DNA from: Cryptomeria japonica
Taxonomy: Eukaryota; Streptophyta; Pinopsida; Cupressales; Cupressaceae
Assembly (NCBI RefSeq): GCF_030272615.1
Contig: NC_081412.1
Coordinates: 684,768,583-684,832,582, forward strand
Length of the DNA: 64,000 nucleotides
Direction of reading: 5' to 3'
The translations under genes and the position numbers were made by a program. Of the stretch, positions 34,699-47,120 are shown piece after piece (the first letter of the stretch is position 1; every line of letters starts with the position of its first letter). The notes under the pieces were generated by a model. That model was given only the letters and a program-made list of their open reading frames with translations. It made no database searches and had not been told where the DNA came from.

Positions 34699-35951
34699 TG
34701 TAAAGTGAAAAATCGCAATCGAACCCTAGTTGCTCTCCCCTCTTCCAACTCCGAGGAGAGAGAAGGGAGGTTCACTAGGATTCGATGGTTTTTCACTTAA
34801 GGGAGAGACTTTACATTCAAAAGAGGGGTTGAAACTCACAAGATCCAATCCCACACAATGCAAGATTGGATGCTTAATGAATTTCAAGGGTTAAGATAGC
34901 ACGGCTACCCTCTTTTGTAAAGAATGTTGATAGAGGAATTAAGCTAGGAATGCATAGAAAGTGACAAAGATTCGCTTATAAACTGAGTTCGGATTATAGG
35001 ATGAAGCTGCGGACCTGGAATTAGCAGTAAAATGTCGATACGGCGCTGTCCTGTAAATTTGAGCAAAAGTCGTCAGGACGATGGCGCCCGGTGCCACGGT
35101 CCTTCGAAAAATCCATGAAACGAAGGGGGATCTATTCGTCTCTGCACAAGGATTCCAGATCTTCAATTTCAGCCACGTACCTGCAACCTACACATAGAAA
35201 AGCGAAGATGATTGGGGGGTTAGGGATTAGGGGTTTGCCTTTAGGTCAAACCCCGGTTTTGGAATTAACCGAGAAATGAGCAAGTGCTGTAAATGTAAAT
35301 GACTGTAATGTAAAACAAGTACTAATACCTTGTTCTAAGGATGTTTGTATCCTTATGTGCGAAGGTATAGATGTTGTATGTTGTTGTATGTTGTATTATG
35401 TTGTAGTATGTAGTAATATGTGATCTCCTCTTCAATGGTTGAATCCTTGTCTTGAATGCAACACTTAGCCTTGAATGGAGACTTGGAATGATCAATTGCT
35501 TGAATGCTTGAATGCTTGAGTATAGTTTCCACGCTTTGTACACATATCCTCTTCATGTATGTATATCGAAATGAAAGAGAAAAATGTAGTTTATATACTT
35601 GTCAATTAGGGCTGATAGACTGATTTTCCCGACCTTAGGCCGACCAGGAAATGTAATTTCCAAATTGCAAACAAAAAGACCCACAATCTCCTTAGGAGAC
35701 CGGGCCCAAAATAGGACCCAGGGACCAGGGCGCTGGGCGCCCTGGTCCTGAGGGACCAGGGTGCTAGGCGCTCTGGTCCCACCTCCCGGGACAGCAGGGT
35801 GCAAGAAGGTTCAGGCCAGGGTGCTTGAAAAATGCAGTTTTTGGTGTCGTGAGCAAGTTTCAAGGTCTCCATTCAAGTTGCGTGTTGCGTCGCCATCGTG
35901 AAGACCAAAATGCAGTTGAAATTGCAAGTGTCGCAATTTTAGGACGCTACA
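34699..35951 (-). repeat. 5' LTR of J (right)
   Basis: 1253 bp, the same length as the left LTR. Hairpin pair at 35722-35780. The minus-strand primer site TGGTGAACCTGACG lies directly outside (34682-34695). Confidence 0.93.
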
Positions 35952-38737
35952 CCCTAAAGGAGTTGCATATGCAGAAGAACCTAGAATTTACATACATTGC
36001 CACATTGAGGAACTAGGTTTAGAGGAAATCATGAAAATGTATAAAAATGTTATCTGTGATGAGAATGGAATTATGAAAGCTGAACATAATGTTATTGAGA
36101 CCCTAGGTTTTGTGGAAATCCTTGACATCCCAAAATTTCCTAAGGAAGTTGTAAGGATTGTGCTTAGCAGAGTTCATGGTGAATTCTTTTGGCTTGACTC
36201 TATTCACAAAATCACTAAGGAAGCAGTTAGGACAATGACTATCTTACCCTCCGCTAGTAGAAGGCTAGATAAAACTAAGAAGGTTTCAAATAACACAGTG
36301 ATGACTTTAACAAGTGCAACTTATGACAGCAGATCCCTGAGAGTTAATGATGTAAGGGATGAGAATGTTAAATTCATTAGCATGATCTTAGGATATAAAA
36401 CCACACATGCTAACCAACTAAACTCAGGTTCCAGTCTATGTATCAAAAGTGCATATGATATGGTTAACAGTGATGGTAAGATAGATGTATGTGAGTGGTT
36501 GAAAGATGAATTGATTAATAATATAAATAAAATAAAAGGAGACAAGAAAGGTACTTTCCATTTTGGCAATCTTCTTGTATGTCTGATACTATATCTTACA
36601 AAAGAGGTTCCCGGTATAGGCAAGAAAGACTTTGGTTATGACATACTGGTAGGAAAATAATAGTTAAATATCTTCACCGGCATGGGTACAGACAAGGACA
36701 ACAATATAATAGAGTATTTCCAAACCTTTAAGGAAAAACTAAAAACAAGGGAAAGGTTACCACAAAGCATTGTAGACAAAAGGAAATTTGTTTTGTGATC
36801 AAGAAGGATGAGATATGGATGGAGGTAGTTATTCCTAGAACTGTTTGGGTAACAAAGATGGGATATGAGGCTGATGTGAAAATAATTGAAACATATGCCA
36901 AAGCCCTACTTGAAGCCCCTAGAGAACCGAAAGAAAAAGTGTTTGGTAATGCTAAGACAATAGAGAGTGATGTTCAAACACTAAAATAGAGGAAGAAAAG
37001 GGATAAATATATCAGGAGTGCAACAAAGCAGGTGAAACAAATAAAGGAAAACATAATGAATATCACTGGTATCAAAGAATGTGACTTGGAAGGTTTACAA
37101 CCGGAAGCTCATCTCTCACCGGTTGTAACTTCATCATATAGTGAAATCCCTGCAGAATTTAAAAGAGTAGATAGGAAGAGAAAACCTTCACTGGTACCCT
37201 CTCCTACACCCAAGAAGGCAAGGTAGGTGGACTACCCAATATAAGAGTGATAGATAATCTACCACCACCTTCTATTACTCCATCGGTATAGATAGGTGAA
37301 TCACCGGCTACTGAGAATGTGGAAACACCACATGAAGATACAAATCCTAAGTCTAAAATTTTGTATACTATGAACATAGATACTCAAGAGGTCAATATTG
37401 TAGTTGATAAAGAAAGCACTAAGGAAAACAAAGATGTTTCTATTGAGAAACTGGTTGATAATGTTGAAGTTGAAACACCAACTAATAATATTGGAATTGG
37501 GATTCAAGTTGAACAAACTGAGCATACAGAGGAACACTTGGATACTGACATGGTTATTGACAATACTATTGATACAAGCATTGAAAAACCAACAGAGATA
37601 GAGATATCGGCAACAAAGAATAAAGAGAAACCAACTGAGTCATCGGTAGTGGACATTGCAAAGGTACAATTAGAGAAAATAACAGTTGATAACACTAAGA
37701 AACCTTCAGAAAAACTAGCAGAAGAGAGCACGGTGAAATAGGCAGAGATACAAGCAAAAGAATAGGTTCACTCACAGGTACACACAGAGACAGTGCCATC
37801 AGAAACTACTGAGAAGCCTAAACTTTTGGTAGTAGAAATGTAGACACAAACTGACCTACTAGAGGTCAAGACAAGAAAAGTGGTTACTCCGACTAGTAGC
37901 ACTGAGATTGTCAAGGTAGTTGGACAATCATCTGGTACTTCATTGACAAAATTCAGACCAACAAATGTAACTGAAGTAATTTTGGATTCTATTAAGAAAA
38001 TTACTGATTGCAATACATTGGCCTATAGGGCTATAGATGATACCATTCATATTCATAAATTGATTGCACCCAAGTGTAATGTAGATAATAAGGATTCTTT
38101 GAGTTAGTTTGACACATTGTCTAAATATATCATCAGAAATATACTGACTGTAGACCAAATAAATGAAGAGACATTTAAGGAGAAAATGGACAGGAAAAAA
38201 GAGAAATTCTTTGAAGGAACAATAAAGAAGTTCACGGAACACATTGACACTCTATTACTGGCACTGAGCAAAACCATTATGGAGTTCAAGGAACTGTACA
38301 GAGACACCTATAAAACAAATCTTTTGACAATAGATATTGATAAGGAAATCAACAAAGTGCAAAAGGAAATTGATGACATAGCTTATAATATCATTGGTTC
38401 ATCTAAACCAATATCAGTTATTGAGCAAGAAATTCCTGGATTTGAAGAGAAACTAGAAAAATTGGAAAAAGAGAAGGAAAGAATAAAGGGCAAAGCAAAA
38501 GAGCTTAAATGTAGACTCGGTCCTAAGTTGGATAACCTCATCTCTCTAAGGAAAGAGATCTCTAAGGCACTTATTCAAGTACAGAAGACACCAGAAGAGA
38601 AAATGCATCATCTCACTAGTACAATTCAGAGAATAGAGGCATCTTTGAAGGACATCAATAGGTTTACTCAGAGATTGAACTGTGTCTTAGCAGACTTATT
38701 CCAGATTGTAACCAACCGGTTACAAGGTTCAAGCTGA

Positions 38738-38936
38738 GAACTACACTCATTTGACATTTTGACAACCTTTGTCATTGATGTCAAAGGGGGAGTAGTAGAA
38801 CTGAGAAAAATCCAATGACTTGTAGAAGAGGTCATCTGCTCAGGGGGAGCACACATTTTTGGTAAGATTTTTGGACTTCATTTTTTGATACATAATTTTT
38901 CTCATGAGTGTTGCCATCAATGCCAAAAGGGAATAT
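38738..38936 (+). promoter_or_regulatory. B1 multiple polypurine tracts
   Basis: AAAGGGGGAG at 38783, CAGGGGGAG at 38841 and CCAAAAGGGAA at 38924, next to the LTR. TTGTCATTGATGTCAA (38769-38784) and TTGCCATCAATGCCAA (38911-38926) overlap the first and last tracts. Confidence 0.8.
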
Positions 38937-39725
38937 TTTTGGCATTGCACACTCTAATGGTATTTAAAGGTGATTGAAGGTGTTTTCATTGATGGCAACC
39001 TTACAATCTTATGGCACTGGTAGGCACTGACACTGACAGACTCTACACCGGCAGTGACAATAATGTTTACCAGTATTTCAGCCGACAAGATTTTGATTAT
39101 TGTATTTTGTATTTTGTATTTAATTGTAATATCTTTTGTAAGCCGACATGGCATATTGTAACAAGACTCATATATAAGTATGAGATCTTATAGATCATTT
39201 TGATATACATGATAGAGGATATATATGATGGATATGTAGAGTGAATATTAAGGAAGATTTTGTAGATGGGTTTATGGTTATTGTATGAGCTTAAACCAGT
39301 ACTGCACCTGGCATAGCAGATGCTTTTTGTAGCAGTACATTATATTGGATTCTCATAATCCATTTTGTAAGTCAATGAGACTTAATTTTGTATTTGAGCA
39401 CTGAGCTCTACGTAGTTGGCCTTCCTGCATGTGCAAGCAACTTATTCTAAGTAATATCCATTCATTGGCTAGTGAGTGAATATTGTGGGTCACAAATCCC
39501 ACCGACATTTTTCCCACACCGGGTTTCCTCACCAAGAATCTTGTGTTATGGTGTGCTTTCTATGTTTTTTTTATTGTTCATATTTACTGCATTAATTCTT
39601 GTATACCAGTATATTGTTTCGGAATGTAAATTACTTAATAAGGTCAGAAATTTTGTTAACTGGTTAGATATTGATTCACCCCCCCCCCCCTCTCAGTATC
39701 TTTGGGACTATCATCAATCCTAACA
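38937..39725 (+). repeat. 3' LTR of B1
   Basis: 789 bp, ending ATCAATCCTAACA and followed by the GATGT duplication. TATATAA at 39171-39177. Confidence 0.9.
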
Positions 39726-39730
39726 GATGT

Positions 39731-40159
39731 TACCCTCCCTTAATTATCAATTGTTAAAGATTGTGTAATTCTTGGAAGTGTTCTTTAGAGTGAGGCCTTG
39801 TGTAAAGTTTAGTTCTATGTCAGGTCATAAATTATTTTAACTTGAACCTTTCTATTGAACTCATCCAAGGTACAAAAGTTCAGGTTCAAGCGGTCTTATC
39901 ACTTCGTGGTCATGTCTTTAGTAAAGTTTTGTCAAGTGCGTCTTTGAACATGAACCTTTAAACCATCTTTGAAGAAAGTTCAAGGTTCAACATTCAATAT
40001 GTGTGAGAGTGGAATTTGGTCCGAAGTCTTTTCTTTAGGAAGGTCCACTGTATATTCTTATGTTGGTCCGTTAGTAGACCATTGTTGGTTTTGTTGAACT
40101 TGAAACCTCGAGCCATCGTTGAAGGGGTTCATAGTTTGAGGTTCAATGTTGGATGAATG
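39731..40159 (+). repeat. 3' LTR of G, second piece
   Basis: Starts TACCCTCCCTTAATTA and matches the 5' LTR from position 4 (17020) to about 17443. Bounded by the B1 duplication on the left and the B2 duplication (GAATG, 40155-40159) on the right. Confidence 0.9.
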
Positions 40160-40797
40160 TGTTGGCAAATGCACACTCCAACAAGAAATTGTAGGTGATT
40201 GAAGGTATTTTCATTGATGGCAACCTTACAATCATGTGATACCGACAGGCACTGGCATGGACAGACTCTACACCGGCATACAGTTCACCAACACCCTGGC
40301 CAATAGGAATTTTGTGTAAATGTATTTTGTAATTAATTATAAAATCTTTTTGTAAGATGACTTGGCAGATTGTAATAAGACTCATATATGTATGATATCT
40401 TAGAGAACATTTGTGTAGGAGATAGGAAGTGGATATGGATAGATAATTACATACCTAATGTGCAAATTATTGGGATAAGGGTTTATGAATATTGCAGATC
40501 TTAAACCGGTACTAAACTTGGCATAGTAGATGCTAATCTAAAGTAGTACGTGATACTGGATTTGTATAATACATTTTTGTATGTCAGTGAGACTTCTTTT
40601 GTAACTAAGTAGTGAGCTCTAGGCACGTGGCCTTCCTACATGTGTAGGCCCCTATTGTAAATAGTAATATTCCCTTATTGGCCAGTAAGCGAATATTGTG
40701 GGTCACAAATCCCATCGAGGTTTTTCCCACACCGAGTTTCATCGTTAAAAATATTGTGTTATGGTGTGTCTTTCATGTTGTGGTTTTTATTCTTATT

Positions 40798-42661
40798 TGT
40801 AGTCACATAAATTTGTCCACTTAATTAAATGAATACTTAGTATTTATTTGATTATTTAACCATCAATTAATAATTAATTAAATTAATATTTAATTAATTC
40901 ATCTTAACCCTATTCTCCTATTAATTAAATAAATTATTCAATTTATTTGATTTAATTCACTTAACCAAATTCAGACCATTAATTAAATAAATAAATCATA
41001 TTTATTTAATTAAATCTTCTCTCACATTTAAATAAATTAATATTTATTTAAAACCCCCAAAATCCCACCCACTTGCATTTTCCTACAAATGCAAGTTGCA
41101 CAATTATTTTAAATAAATAATTTATTTAAATCACCTTTATCCTCCACCCACTTGTATTTTCCTACAAAAGCAAGTTGCACAATTATTTTAAATAAATAAT
41201 TTATTTAAATCACCTTTATCCTCCACCCACTTGTATTTTCCTACAAAAGCAAGTTGCACAACTATTTTAAATAAATTATTTATTTAAAATCCTATTTATC
41301 CTCACCCACTTGAAACCTTTAATGGTTTCCCTTAAAGTATTCAAACTTGATGGCTTTAAAGTCTTCAAACTTGATGGCTTCCTTCTATAATCTTCTTAAG
41401 ACTTTAATGGTTTTCCTTAAAGTCTTCAAGCCTTTAATGGTTTCCCTCAAAGTCTTCAAGCATTTTAATGCTTTATCTTCTTTTTCTCATTTAAATAAAT
41501 TGATATTTATTTAAATATTTATCCAAATGCAACTTACACCATTTAATTGAAATAAATGATTTTATTTTAATTGAAAATACCAAAATTTCTCCCACTTGCA
41601 TTTTCCTACAAAATCCACTTGTATGCCTAAACCCCTTCTAGATTCTTCTAAACCCTTCCTAATTAGCCTAAATCCATCCCTTAAATATTGTCACATTCCT
41701 AAGCAAATTGGAGTCACTTCTCAAAGACTCCAAAGTCTTTGAAAAGCAATTAATGCTTTGTGTGTTCAACAAATTAACCTTTGAAAGCTTCCAACCTTCA
41801 ACCATTAAATGGCTCAAAGTCTTTGATAACCATTGAAGGCTTTCAACCTTCAACCACTTAATCCCCAAAGTCTCCAATAACCATTAATGGTTACCTCAAA
41901 CCCTCCCACATGGTTAAAACATTTGTTTTGACTCAACCTCTACCCAACCCAAAGGTCTCATCAAGCCATTAATGCTTTGACCATGATTATCTCTTAAACA
42001 TTTGCACAAAGGTTTATCCTTGGATTAACTCTTAATCCAGTGGGTAATCTTAATTTAGACTTGACCCTTGCCTTCTAGATAACCATGAGGTCTTCTCAGG
42101 CCTTTAATGCCTCCAACCTCTTCTTTCAACCCAATCCTATGTTGAAACTTGTCACCATTTTATTGGTGCCAATTGTGCACATGGATCCCCAACTTTCAAT
42201 CCTAACCCTTGTTAAGATTGCTCAATCTTAACCCTTCATTTCCCTATTTCTTCTATAAATAGAACCCTTCTCCTCAAGCAAAAGAAGAAGCATTTTAGAG
42301 TATTGTTGTTATACTGGCATTAGCATAGAGCTTTTTCATAGCATCACTATCTACTCTTGCATAGTATTTGCTTATCATATTCAACCATCTTGAATCTCCA
42401 TATGGCATCCATGGCTAGTGCTAAAAGCTGAGAGCTACACTCATTTGGGACTTGGAGAGGAGAGGAACAAGGGAGGAGCAACTATGAGCATCTTGATTAG
42501 CTATTTCATTCTATGTTTATATGCTTTCTATTTCATGCTTAATATCTCTCTTGATATGCCTGTTTAGGATAATCTTTTGTTGCTAACACTAACGTTTGTT
42601 TCTTGTGCTCTTGTGTGTGTTGCCATCAAACAGATTTTCTAATCCTTTTTGCAGAGCATCA
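40798..42661 (+). repeat. Solo LTR C2 inside the 5' LTR of B2
   Basis: Starts TGTAGTCACA and ends GAGCATCA; second copy of C1. It splits the B2 LTR between TTATTCTTATT and TTTACTGCATTAA. The target duplication is not clean (TTATT/TCATT if the end is placed at 42658), so the exact right boundary is uncertain. It contains three 79-bp tandem units (41071-41307) absent from C1, and TATAAATA at 42254-42261. Confidence 0.82.
41071..41307 (+). repeat. 79-bp tandem repeat, three units
   Basis: Units start at 41071, 41150 and 41229 (ACTTG(C/T)ATTTTCC). Units 1 and 2 are nearly identical and unit 3 more diverged. C1 has a single equivalent. Confidence 0.92.
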
Positions 42662-42862
42662 TTTACTGCATTAATTTTGGTTTACCGGTACATAGTTTTG
42701 AATTGCTTTTCATGTTATAAGTCAAGAAAATTCATTAACCAGTCAGATACTGATTCAGCCCCCCCTCTCAGTATCTTTGGGAATCCTAACAATTGGTATC
42801 AGAGCCTAGTCCTCTATTTTCAAAAGCCTAACATCTTGAGGAAGATCCTAACACATGTAGAG

Positions 42863-43975
42863 ATGGAAAACTTGGGAAAGCAATAGGAAATATAGCTCTT
42901 TCAGACTATGATGGAGAAAAGGTGAAGAATATCAAACTTGAAGATGATCTAAAGGCTGCACAGGATATCATTCAAGGACTTCAAGAGAATCTCACTATTG
43001 CAAGGAATAAGAGAAGAGAACTTTGTGAAAAGATGCAAAATGATAATGATGAGAAGAAAACTCTAAATGATCTAGTAAACAAGCTACGACAAGAAAACAG
43101 TACAATGAAGAATGAGATGTAGGATATGTCTGAGATTTTGTAAAGAAATTGAAGATAGAAATAAGAATGAAGATGACTTGACTAGAAGAATCAATGATGC
43201 TGCAAATGAAAATATAAGACTCTGTCAGGAGAATGATATGCTAAAGACATATCTAATTCACTTAGGACATGATAAAACTGAACTCATGAGACAGAAGGAT
43301 TTTTTAGAAAATGAATTGGCTACTGCAAATCAACACAAGGAGAAATTAAAGAAAAGTTCAGAAGAACTTGATGACATGTTGAAAAATCAAAAACCTAATG
43401 GTGATACAAATGGCATTGGCTTTGAAGTTGGTGAAAGCTCTGGCACTGCAAACAATCATTATCACAACAAACTGGTAAGACAACATAATGCTTACAAATT
43501 TAATGGGAAATTATTTAACTGTAACAAGTATGGTCATAGAGAAAATCAGTGTAGATCTAAAAATTATCAGAACACTAATACACCCATCGGTCAATGTTCT
43601 AAATGCAACAAAGTTGGTCATAATTCAGAAAACTGCAGAATGAATGTAAGATGTTATGTTTGTGGAAGATTTGGACATTTATCTAATCAATGCAGAACAC
43701 ATACCGACATAGGATATGGGAAAGCTATTTAGAAAAACAATGTGACTTGTTATGCTTGTAACAAGATTGGACATATTGCAAAATTTTGTAGAAGTAAGAC
43801 ATCACCAAAAAATAACAAAGGACCCAACTTGAAAGGTAAAGAAAAGGTTGAAGAGGTAAAGAAATAATTCTCAAAACAATGGATCAGAAAGTTAGATCAA
43901 AATGTTGACGGGAATACTCCTCCATCGGCAGAACAGAGTATCACTCCACTGGCAGGAGACTCTTCATCTAACTGA
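42863..43975 (+). pseudogene. ORF1 of B2: gag-like coiled coil plus CCHC knuckles
   Basis: Starts MENLGKQ followed by a stop. Coiled-coil stretches are at 42922-43122 and 43112-43400, with a frameshift near 43125. It keeps the 25 bases lost in B1 (ELATANQHKEKLKKS). Knuckles: NCNKYGHRENQC (incomplete), CSKCNKVGHNSENC, CYVCGRFGHLSNQC and, after a TAG, CYACNKIGHIAKFC. Comparison of B1 and B2 gives the shape of the ancestral protein. Confidence 0.82.
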
Positions 43976-44262
43976 AGGAAAATCCTTTGGGGGTTTGGCA
44001 ACAAATTGAAAACATGCTAATATACCCTCGATTGATGGTGAGAAGTTGAATTACTTCTTTACCGACATATGAGTTAAGTTTTGACTTAACCGGTAGGCAT
44101 TAGATGTGGTAGTTGAAGAAAATAACATTATAAAGTAAGTGTTTTGGCTCCTTTTTCATTCATCGAGCATTCAAATCTTCGAGAGTGAGAAAATTTCCAA
44201 GCGAAAAGTGAAGCAGTTCATCCAAGCACTCATCCTAAAGGTAGATTGAGGTATTTATAACT

Positions 44263-44595
44263 ATGGCTTCTTCATCTGCACCTAAATTTATAGCAAACCC
44301 TACTATGATTGAGGTTATGAAGTGACCTAGACCTGTATTCAAACTTATTCTCGAAATTGCGAAGAAGAATGATACCCTAGGAGCATTTTTGAAAATACCT
44401 AAGGGGGTAGTTTATGCAGAGGATCCTAGAATATACATACATTGTCATATAGAAGAATTAGGAGATGATGAAATCAATAACATGTATAGGACAATGATTT
44501 GTGATGCAAATGGTAACATTAAACCGGAACGCAAGGTTGTGGAAACCCTAGGTTTTGTGGATATTCTTAGCATTCCTAATTTTCCTAAAGATGTG
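44263..44595 (+). pseudogene. ORF2 of B2, N-terminal block before A3
   Basis: Starts MASSSAPKFIANP, has a TGA after VMK, and continues through KIPKGVVYAEDPRIYIHCH to FPKDV. It joins 51984 onward exactly (PKDV-IRIILRRVHGEFFW) after removing A3 and one ATAAG copy. See the ORF2 description for B1. Confidence 0.78.
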
Positions 44596-44600
44596 ATAAG
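44596..44600. repeat. Target-site duplication of A3, left copy
   Basis: ATAAG before TGTTGGCATATG; repeated at 51984-51988. Removal restores the ORF2 frame. Confidence 0.95.
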
Positions 44601-46105
44601 TGTTGGCATATGTGTAGAGTATGATATGATAATATTGTATGTTGTCATTGATGTCAATATGTTGAGGACTGAATCGGTATATTGAATCTAAGCAACTGCC
44701 AAAGAGAATCAGTATGATATTGTAAACCGGTATATGTGCAAAAGGTGAAGCGGTATGTTTGTGTAAGTGAACTAGTATGTTGAAATGTGAACCGGTATAT
44801 GGAATTTTTTCTATCAAGGTCTAATATGGTATGACTACTGGTTGGCAGTCTCAGCCTCAGGGTTTTTGGTTGAAGTGTTTCAAGCCTCTGTGATTCAACT
44901 GATAACATCATGTGATGAGTTAGCATTGTAATGGAGATCAGATCATGTTTCCACATTAGCCTTGTGCGCATGAAGGATCTTGCATGAAGGAGATTGATCC
45001 TATCTACCTCGGGAATGTGCGAAGTCTCTATAAATAGTGGAGAATGCATGATGGGTTATCGCCTCCATGAAGCGGTGAAGAACGAACAATGGAGAATGTC
45101 TTGAGATCTGTTCAAGACCGTTGTATTCATTTCAAAGTGTTTAATGGTTAGGATTGAACCAATTAAATTTTTTAACCTAAATGTTTAGGGTTTAGGGTTT
45201 ATGCTACCGACCTACTTGTTTCCTATAAGGTCGATGTTGTGTTTCATGTTGAGGTTGTTGGCAAATTTTGTGTGTGTATCTAAGTGTAGAGATACGTGAT
45301 TCTTGCTAGACCAGATAAGAGAATTGATATCTGTAGAGTGTGTGTGCAGAAGGAAGAAACGAAAGTGGATCTGCATTGCAATTGAGTGCTATTACTAGAT
45401 CATTGTAATACCTATTGATCTCTAACCACTTCAACAGTTGGAAAATCCCTTAATAGGGTAGCTTTAACCAGCTTGCTGAAAATCCTTTAACAGGGTGACT
45501 TAAAGCCATTGAGTTCATAAAATCCTCTAACAAGGTAACCTTTAACAGGGTTTAACCCTTAACCGGGTATTCTAGCCATCCCTTAACCGAATGATCCCTA
45601 ACAGGATCAGTTCCTAACAAAACCTGTTATAACAGTCTTTAACTAGACTAGGCTACTAACAGAGCGGACTTCTAAAGAGTTCAAGAATAGCTTCTGGGTA
45701 TTCATCCCCACCGTGGTTTTTCCCAGTTGGGTTTCCACGTGAAAAATATGCGTGTCATGTGTGATGCCTTTTTCATGTGATTCTTTGTTATTTTATGTTA
45801 AGTGGTGAATCATGTTGATCTAGTAAGTTATTGTTTTTTTTATGATAGATTATCTGCTTATGTATAAGGATAAAGTGGAAATGAGGGAGTAGGTTGTATG
45901 GAAAGCTAAGTGTTGTTGGTTTATGTCTTTCACAATCTCATTCTATTTAACCGATAGTAATCTAGTTTAGACTAGTGTTAGTGATTGCCAGTCAAGTTCA
46001 CTGTTTGTAGTCAAACCAGTTCAGGAAAAGTTTTTGTGCCTGTACTGATTCACCCTCCCCCTCTCTATACTGGTTTGGTACTCACTGTTCATCATTGAGT
46101 TATCA
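44601..46105 (+). repeat. 5' LTR of A3
   Basis: 1505 bp, TGTTGGCATATG to GAGTTATCA. CCGGTAT-like repeats at 44670-44800, TATAAATA at 45029-45036, TTTAGGG run at 45184-45200, hairpin array at about 45435-45660, C-tract near 46050. Confidence 0.93.
45029..45036 (+). promoter_or_regulatory. TATA box of A3 5' LTR
   Basis: TATAAATA. The equivalent places in the other A LTRs read TGTAAATG (A1) and TGTAAACG (A3 3' LTR), so only this LTR keeps the box. Confidence 0.6.
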
Positions 46106-46107
46106 AT

Positions 46108-46119
46108 TGGTATCAGAGC
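46108..46119 (+). promoter_or_regulatory. Primer-binding site of A3
   Basis: TGGTATCAGAGC two bases after the LTR end; complement of initiator methionine tRNA. Confidence 0.88.
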
Positions 46120-46176
46120 ATCCTCTAGGTCCTCTGTGTTGCAAGCTTAACCCCTTGAGGAAAAGATCCTATTCTA

Positions 46177-47120
46177 ATGGTGAAGAGGGAAGGTCCAAAG
46201 TTCAATAGAGATAACTTTAAAATATGGAAGGACAGAATGAAGATAGACATTAGAAGCATGGGTGCTCAACACTGGAGCTACGTTGAGTATGCTTATATTA
46301 TTCATACCAGTACTCTCACTAATGATCAAAAGAAGGAGATCTAGGAGAATGGGCAAGCCATGGAAGCCCTAATCAACAATGTATCTGACATTGAGTTTAT
46401 TGATGTCTAGGATAAAGACAATCCCAAAGAAGTATGGGATACTCTTGAGAATATCTATGGCAGTGATGAGCATGTGAAAGAAGCTAAGGATGAAAGACTT
46501 AGGGGAAATTTTGAGGACATGTGGATGGTTGAAGGAGAGACCATTCAACAATATGGAATAAGAATCAAAACTGTTGTTGGAGACATCAAGAGTGTAGGAA
46601 GCAAAATTGATGATTCCACTATTGTTAGCAAAGTCTTGAGGTCCTTATGCAATAATGGTTGTTTCTATTCAGGATGTGAGGTCAATAGACAAGACTACGG
46701 TATCACTAGACTCCATCATTGCAAAGTTGACAACCTATGAGCTAAATAGTTTTGATGGAAGTATTCAGAACACTGAATTAGCCTTTAGAGCATCTGTTGC
46801 ACCATCTAGAAAAGGAAAAGAAGCAAGCACTAGTGGTGAACCAAGATAGAGTAGAGAAATAAATGATGACGACATACTGATGGAATTTGAAGCTCTTCTT
46901 GCCAAGAGACTTCCTAAGGGAATCGGTAAATACAGAGTTAAGCTCCCTTTGAAATGCTTTTCTTGTAACCAGATAGAACACATTGCTATAAACTATCCTA
47001 ATGGTGATAGCAAGGACACACCGGAAAAGTTAAAGAAGTTCAAAGGAGGAAACTGGAGAAACTTTTTTGGAGTAGTTGATGAAGGTGTCACTAATGAGGA
47101 ATCAGAAGATGAAGAAAATG
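46177..47120 (+). pseudogene. Gag of A3
   Basis: Starts MVKREGPKFNRDNFKIWKDRM, a copia UBN2-type gag: VWDTLENIYGSDEH, LRGNFEDMWMVEGETIQQY. In-frame TAGs occur at about 46342 and 46408. A frameshift near 46645 precedes IDKTTVSLDSIIAKLTTYEL. A single zinc knuckle CFSCNQIEHIAINYP (about 46957) has Tyr for the last Cys. Gag builds the particle and binds RNA. Confidence 0.87.

Larger units (their letters stand above)
28086..35951 (-). mobile_element. Ty3/gypsy-like gag-protease-only element J
   Basis: Two LTRs of exactly 1253 bp (28086-29338 and 34699-35951), CCCTA duplications, and a minus-strand coding region 33517-30125. By eye the LTRs differ at roughly 45 positions, mostly transitions, so it is younger than G. 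No RT, RNase H or integrase exists anywhere in its 5.4-kb interior: it is non-autonomous. PPT (minus strand) AAAGTGGGGGCTAAA abuts the left LTR. A TGGTGAACCTGACG primer site abuts the right LTR. Confidence 0.92.
27947..38737 (+). pseudogene. ORF2 of B1, unknown protein, interrupted by J
   Basis: Exon-like blocks 27947-28085 and 35957-38737. Start ATGGCTTCCTCCCC, conserved in B2. N-terminal globular part: IANPIVIEEVKCPRLVFKII, YAEEPRIYIHCHIEEL, ETLGFVEILDIPKFPKEVV, RVHGEFFWLDSI, GTFHFGNLLVCLILYLTKEV, PGIGKKDFGYDILVG. It is followed by a Lys-rich segment, an acidic Thr/Glu/Lys-Pro-rich segment and about 200 residues of coiled coil (EKLEKLEKEKERIKGKAKE), ending LQGSS at 38735. About 570 bp present in B2 (53060-53640) are missing here near 37220. 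I recognise no family. The frame reads through the J site (KIP then KGV) once the CCCTA duplication is removed. Several stops. Confidence 0.7.
25697..39725 (+). mobile_element. Pol-less LTR element B1 (LARD-like, Sirevirus-like signals)
   Basis: LTRs 25697-26483 (787 bp) and 38937-39725 (789 bp), TSD GATGT. Internal region: PBS, a gag-like ORF1, an ORF2 of unknown function, and three polypurine tracts before the 3' LTR. No protease, integrase, RT or RNase H is present, so it depends on another element's enzymes. Interrupted by element J at 28086-35951. It inserted 3 bp into the 3' LTR of G. Confidence 0.9.
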
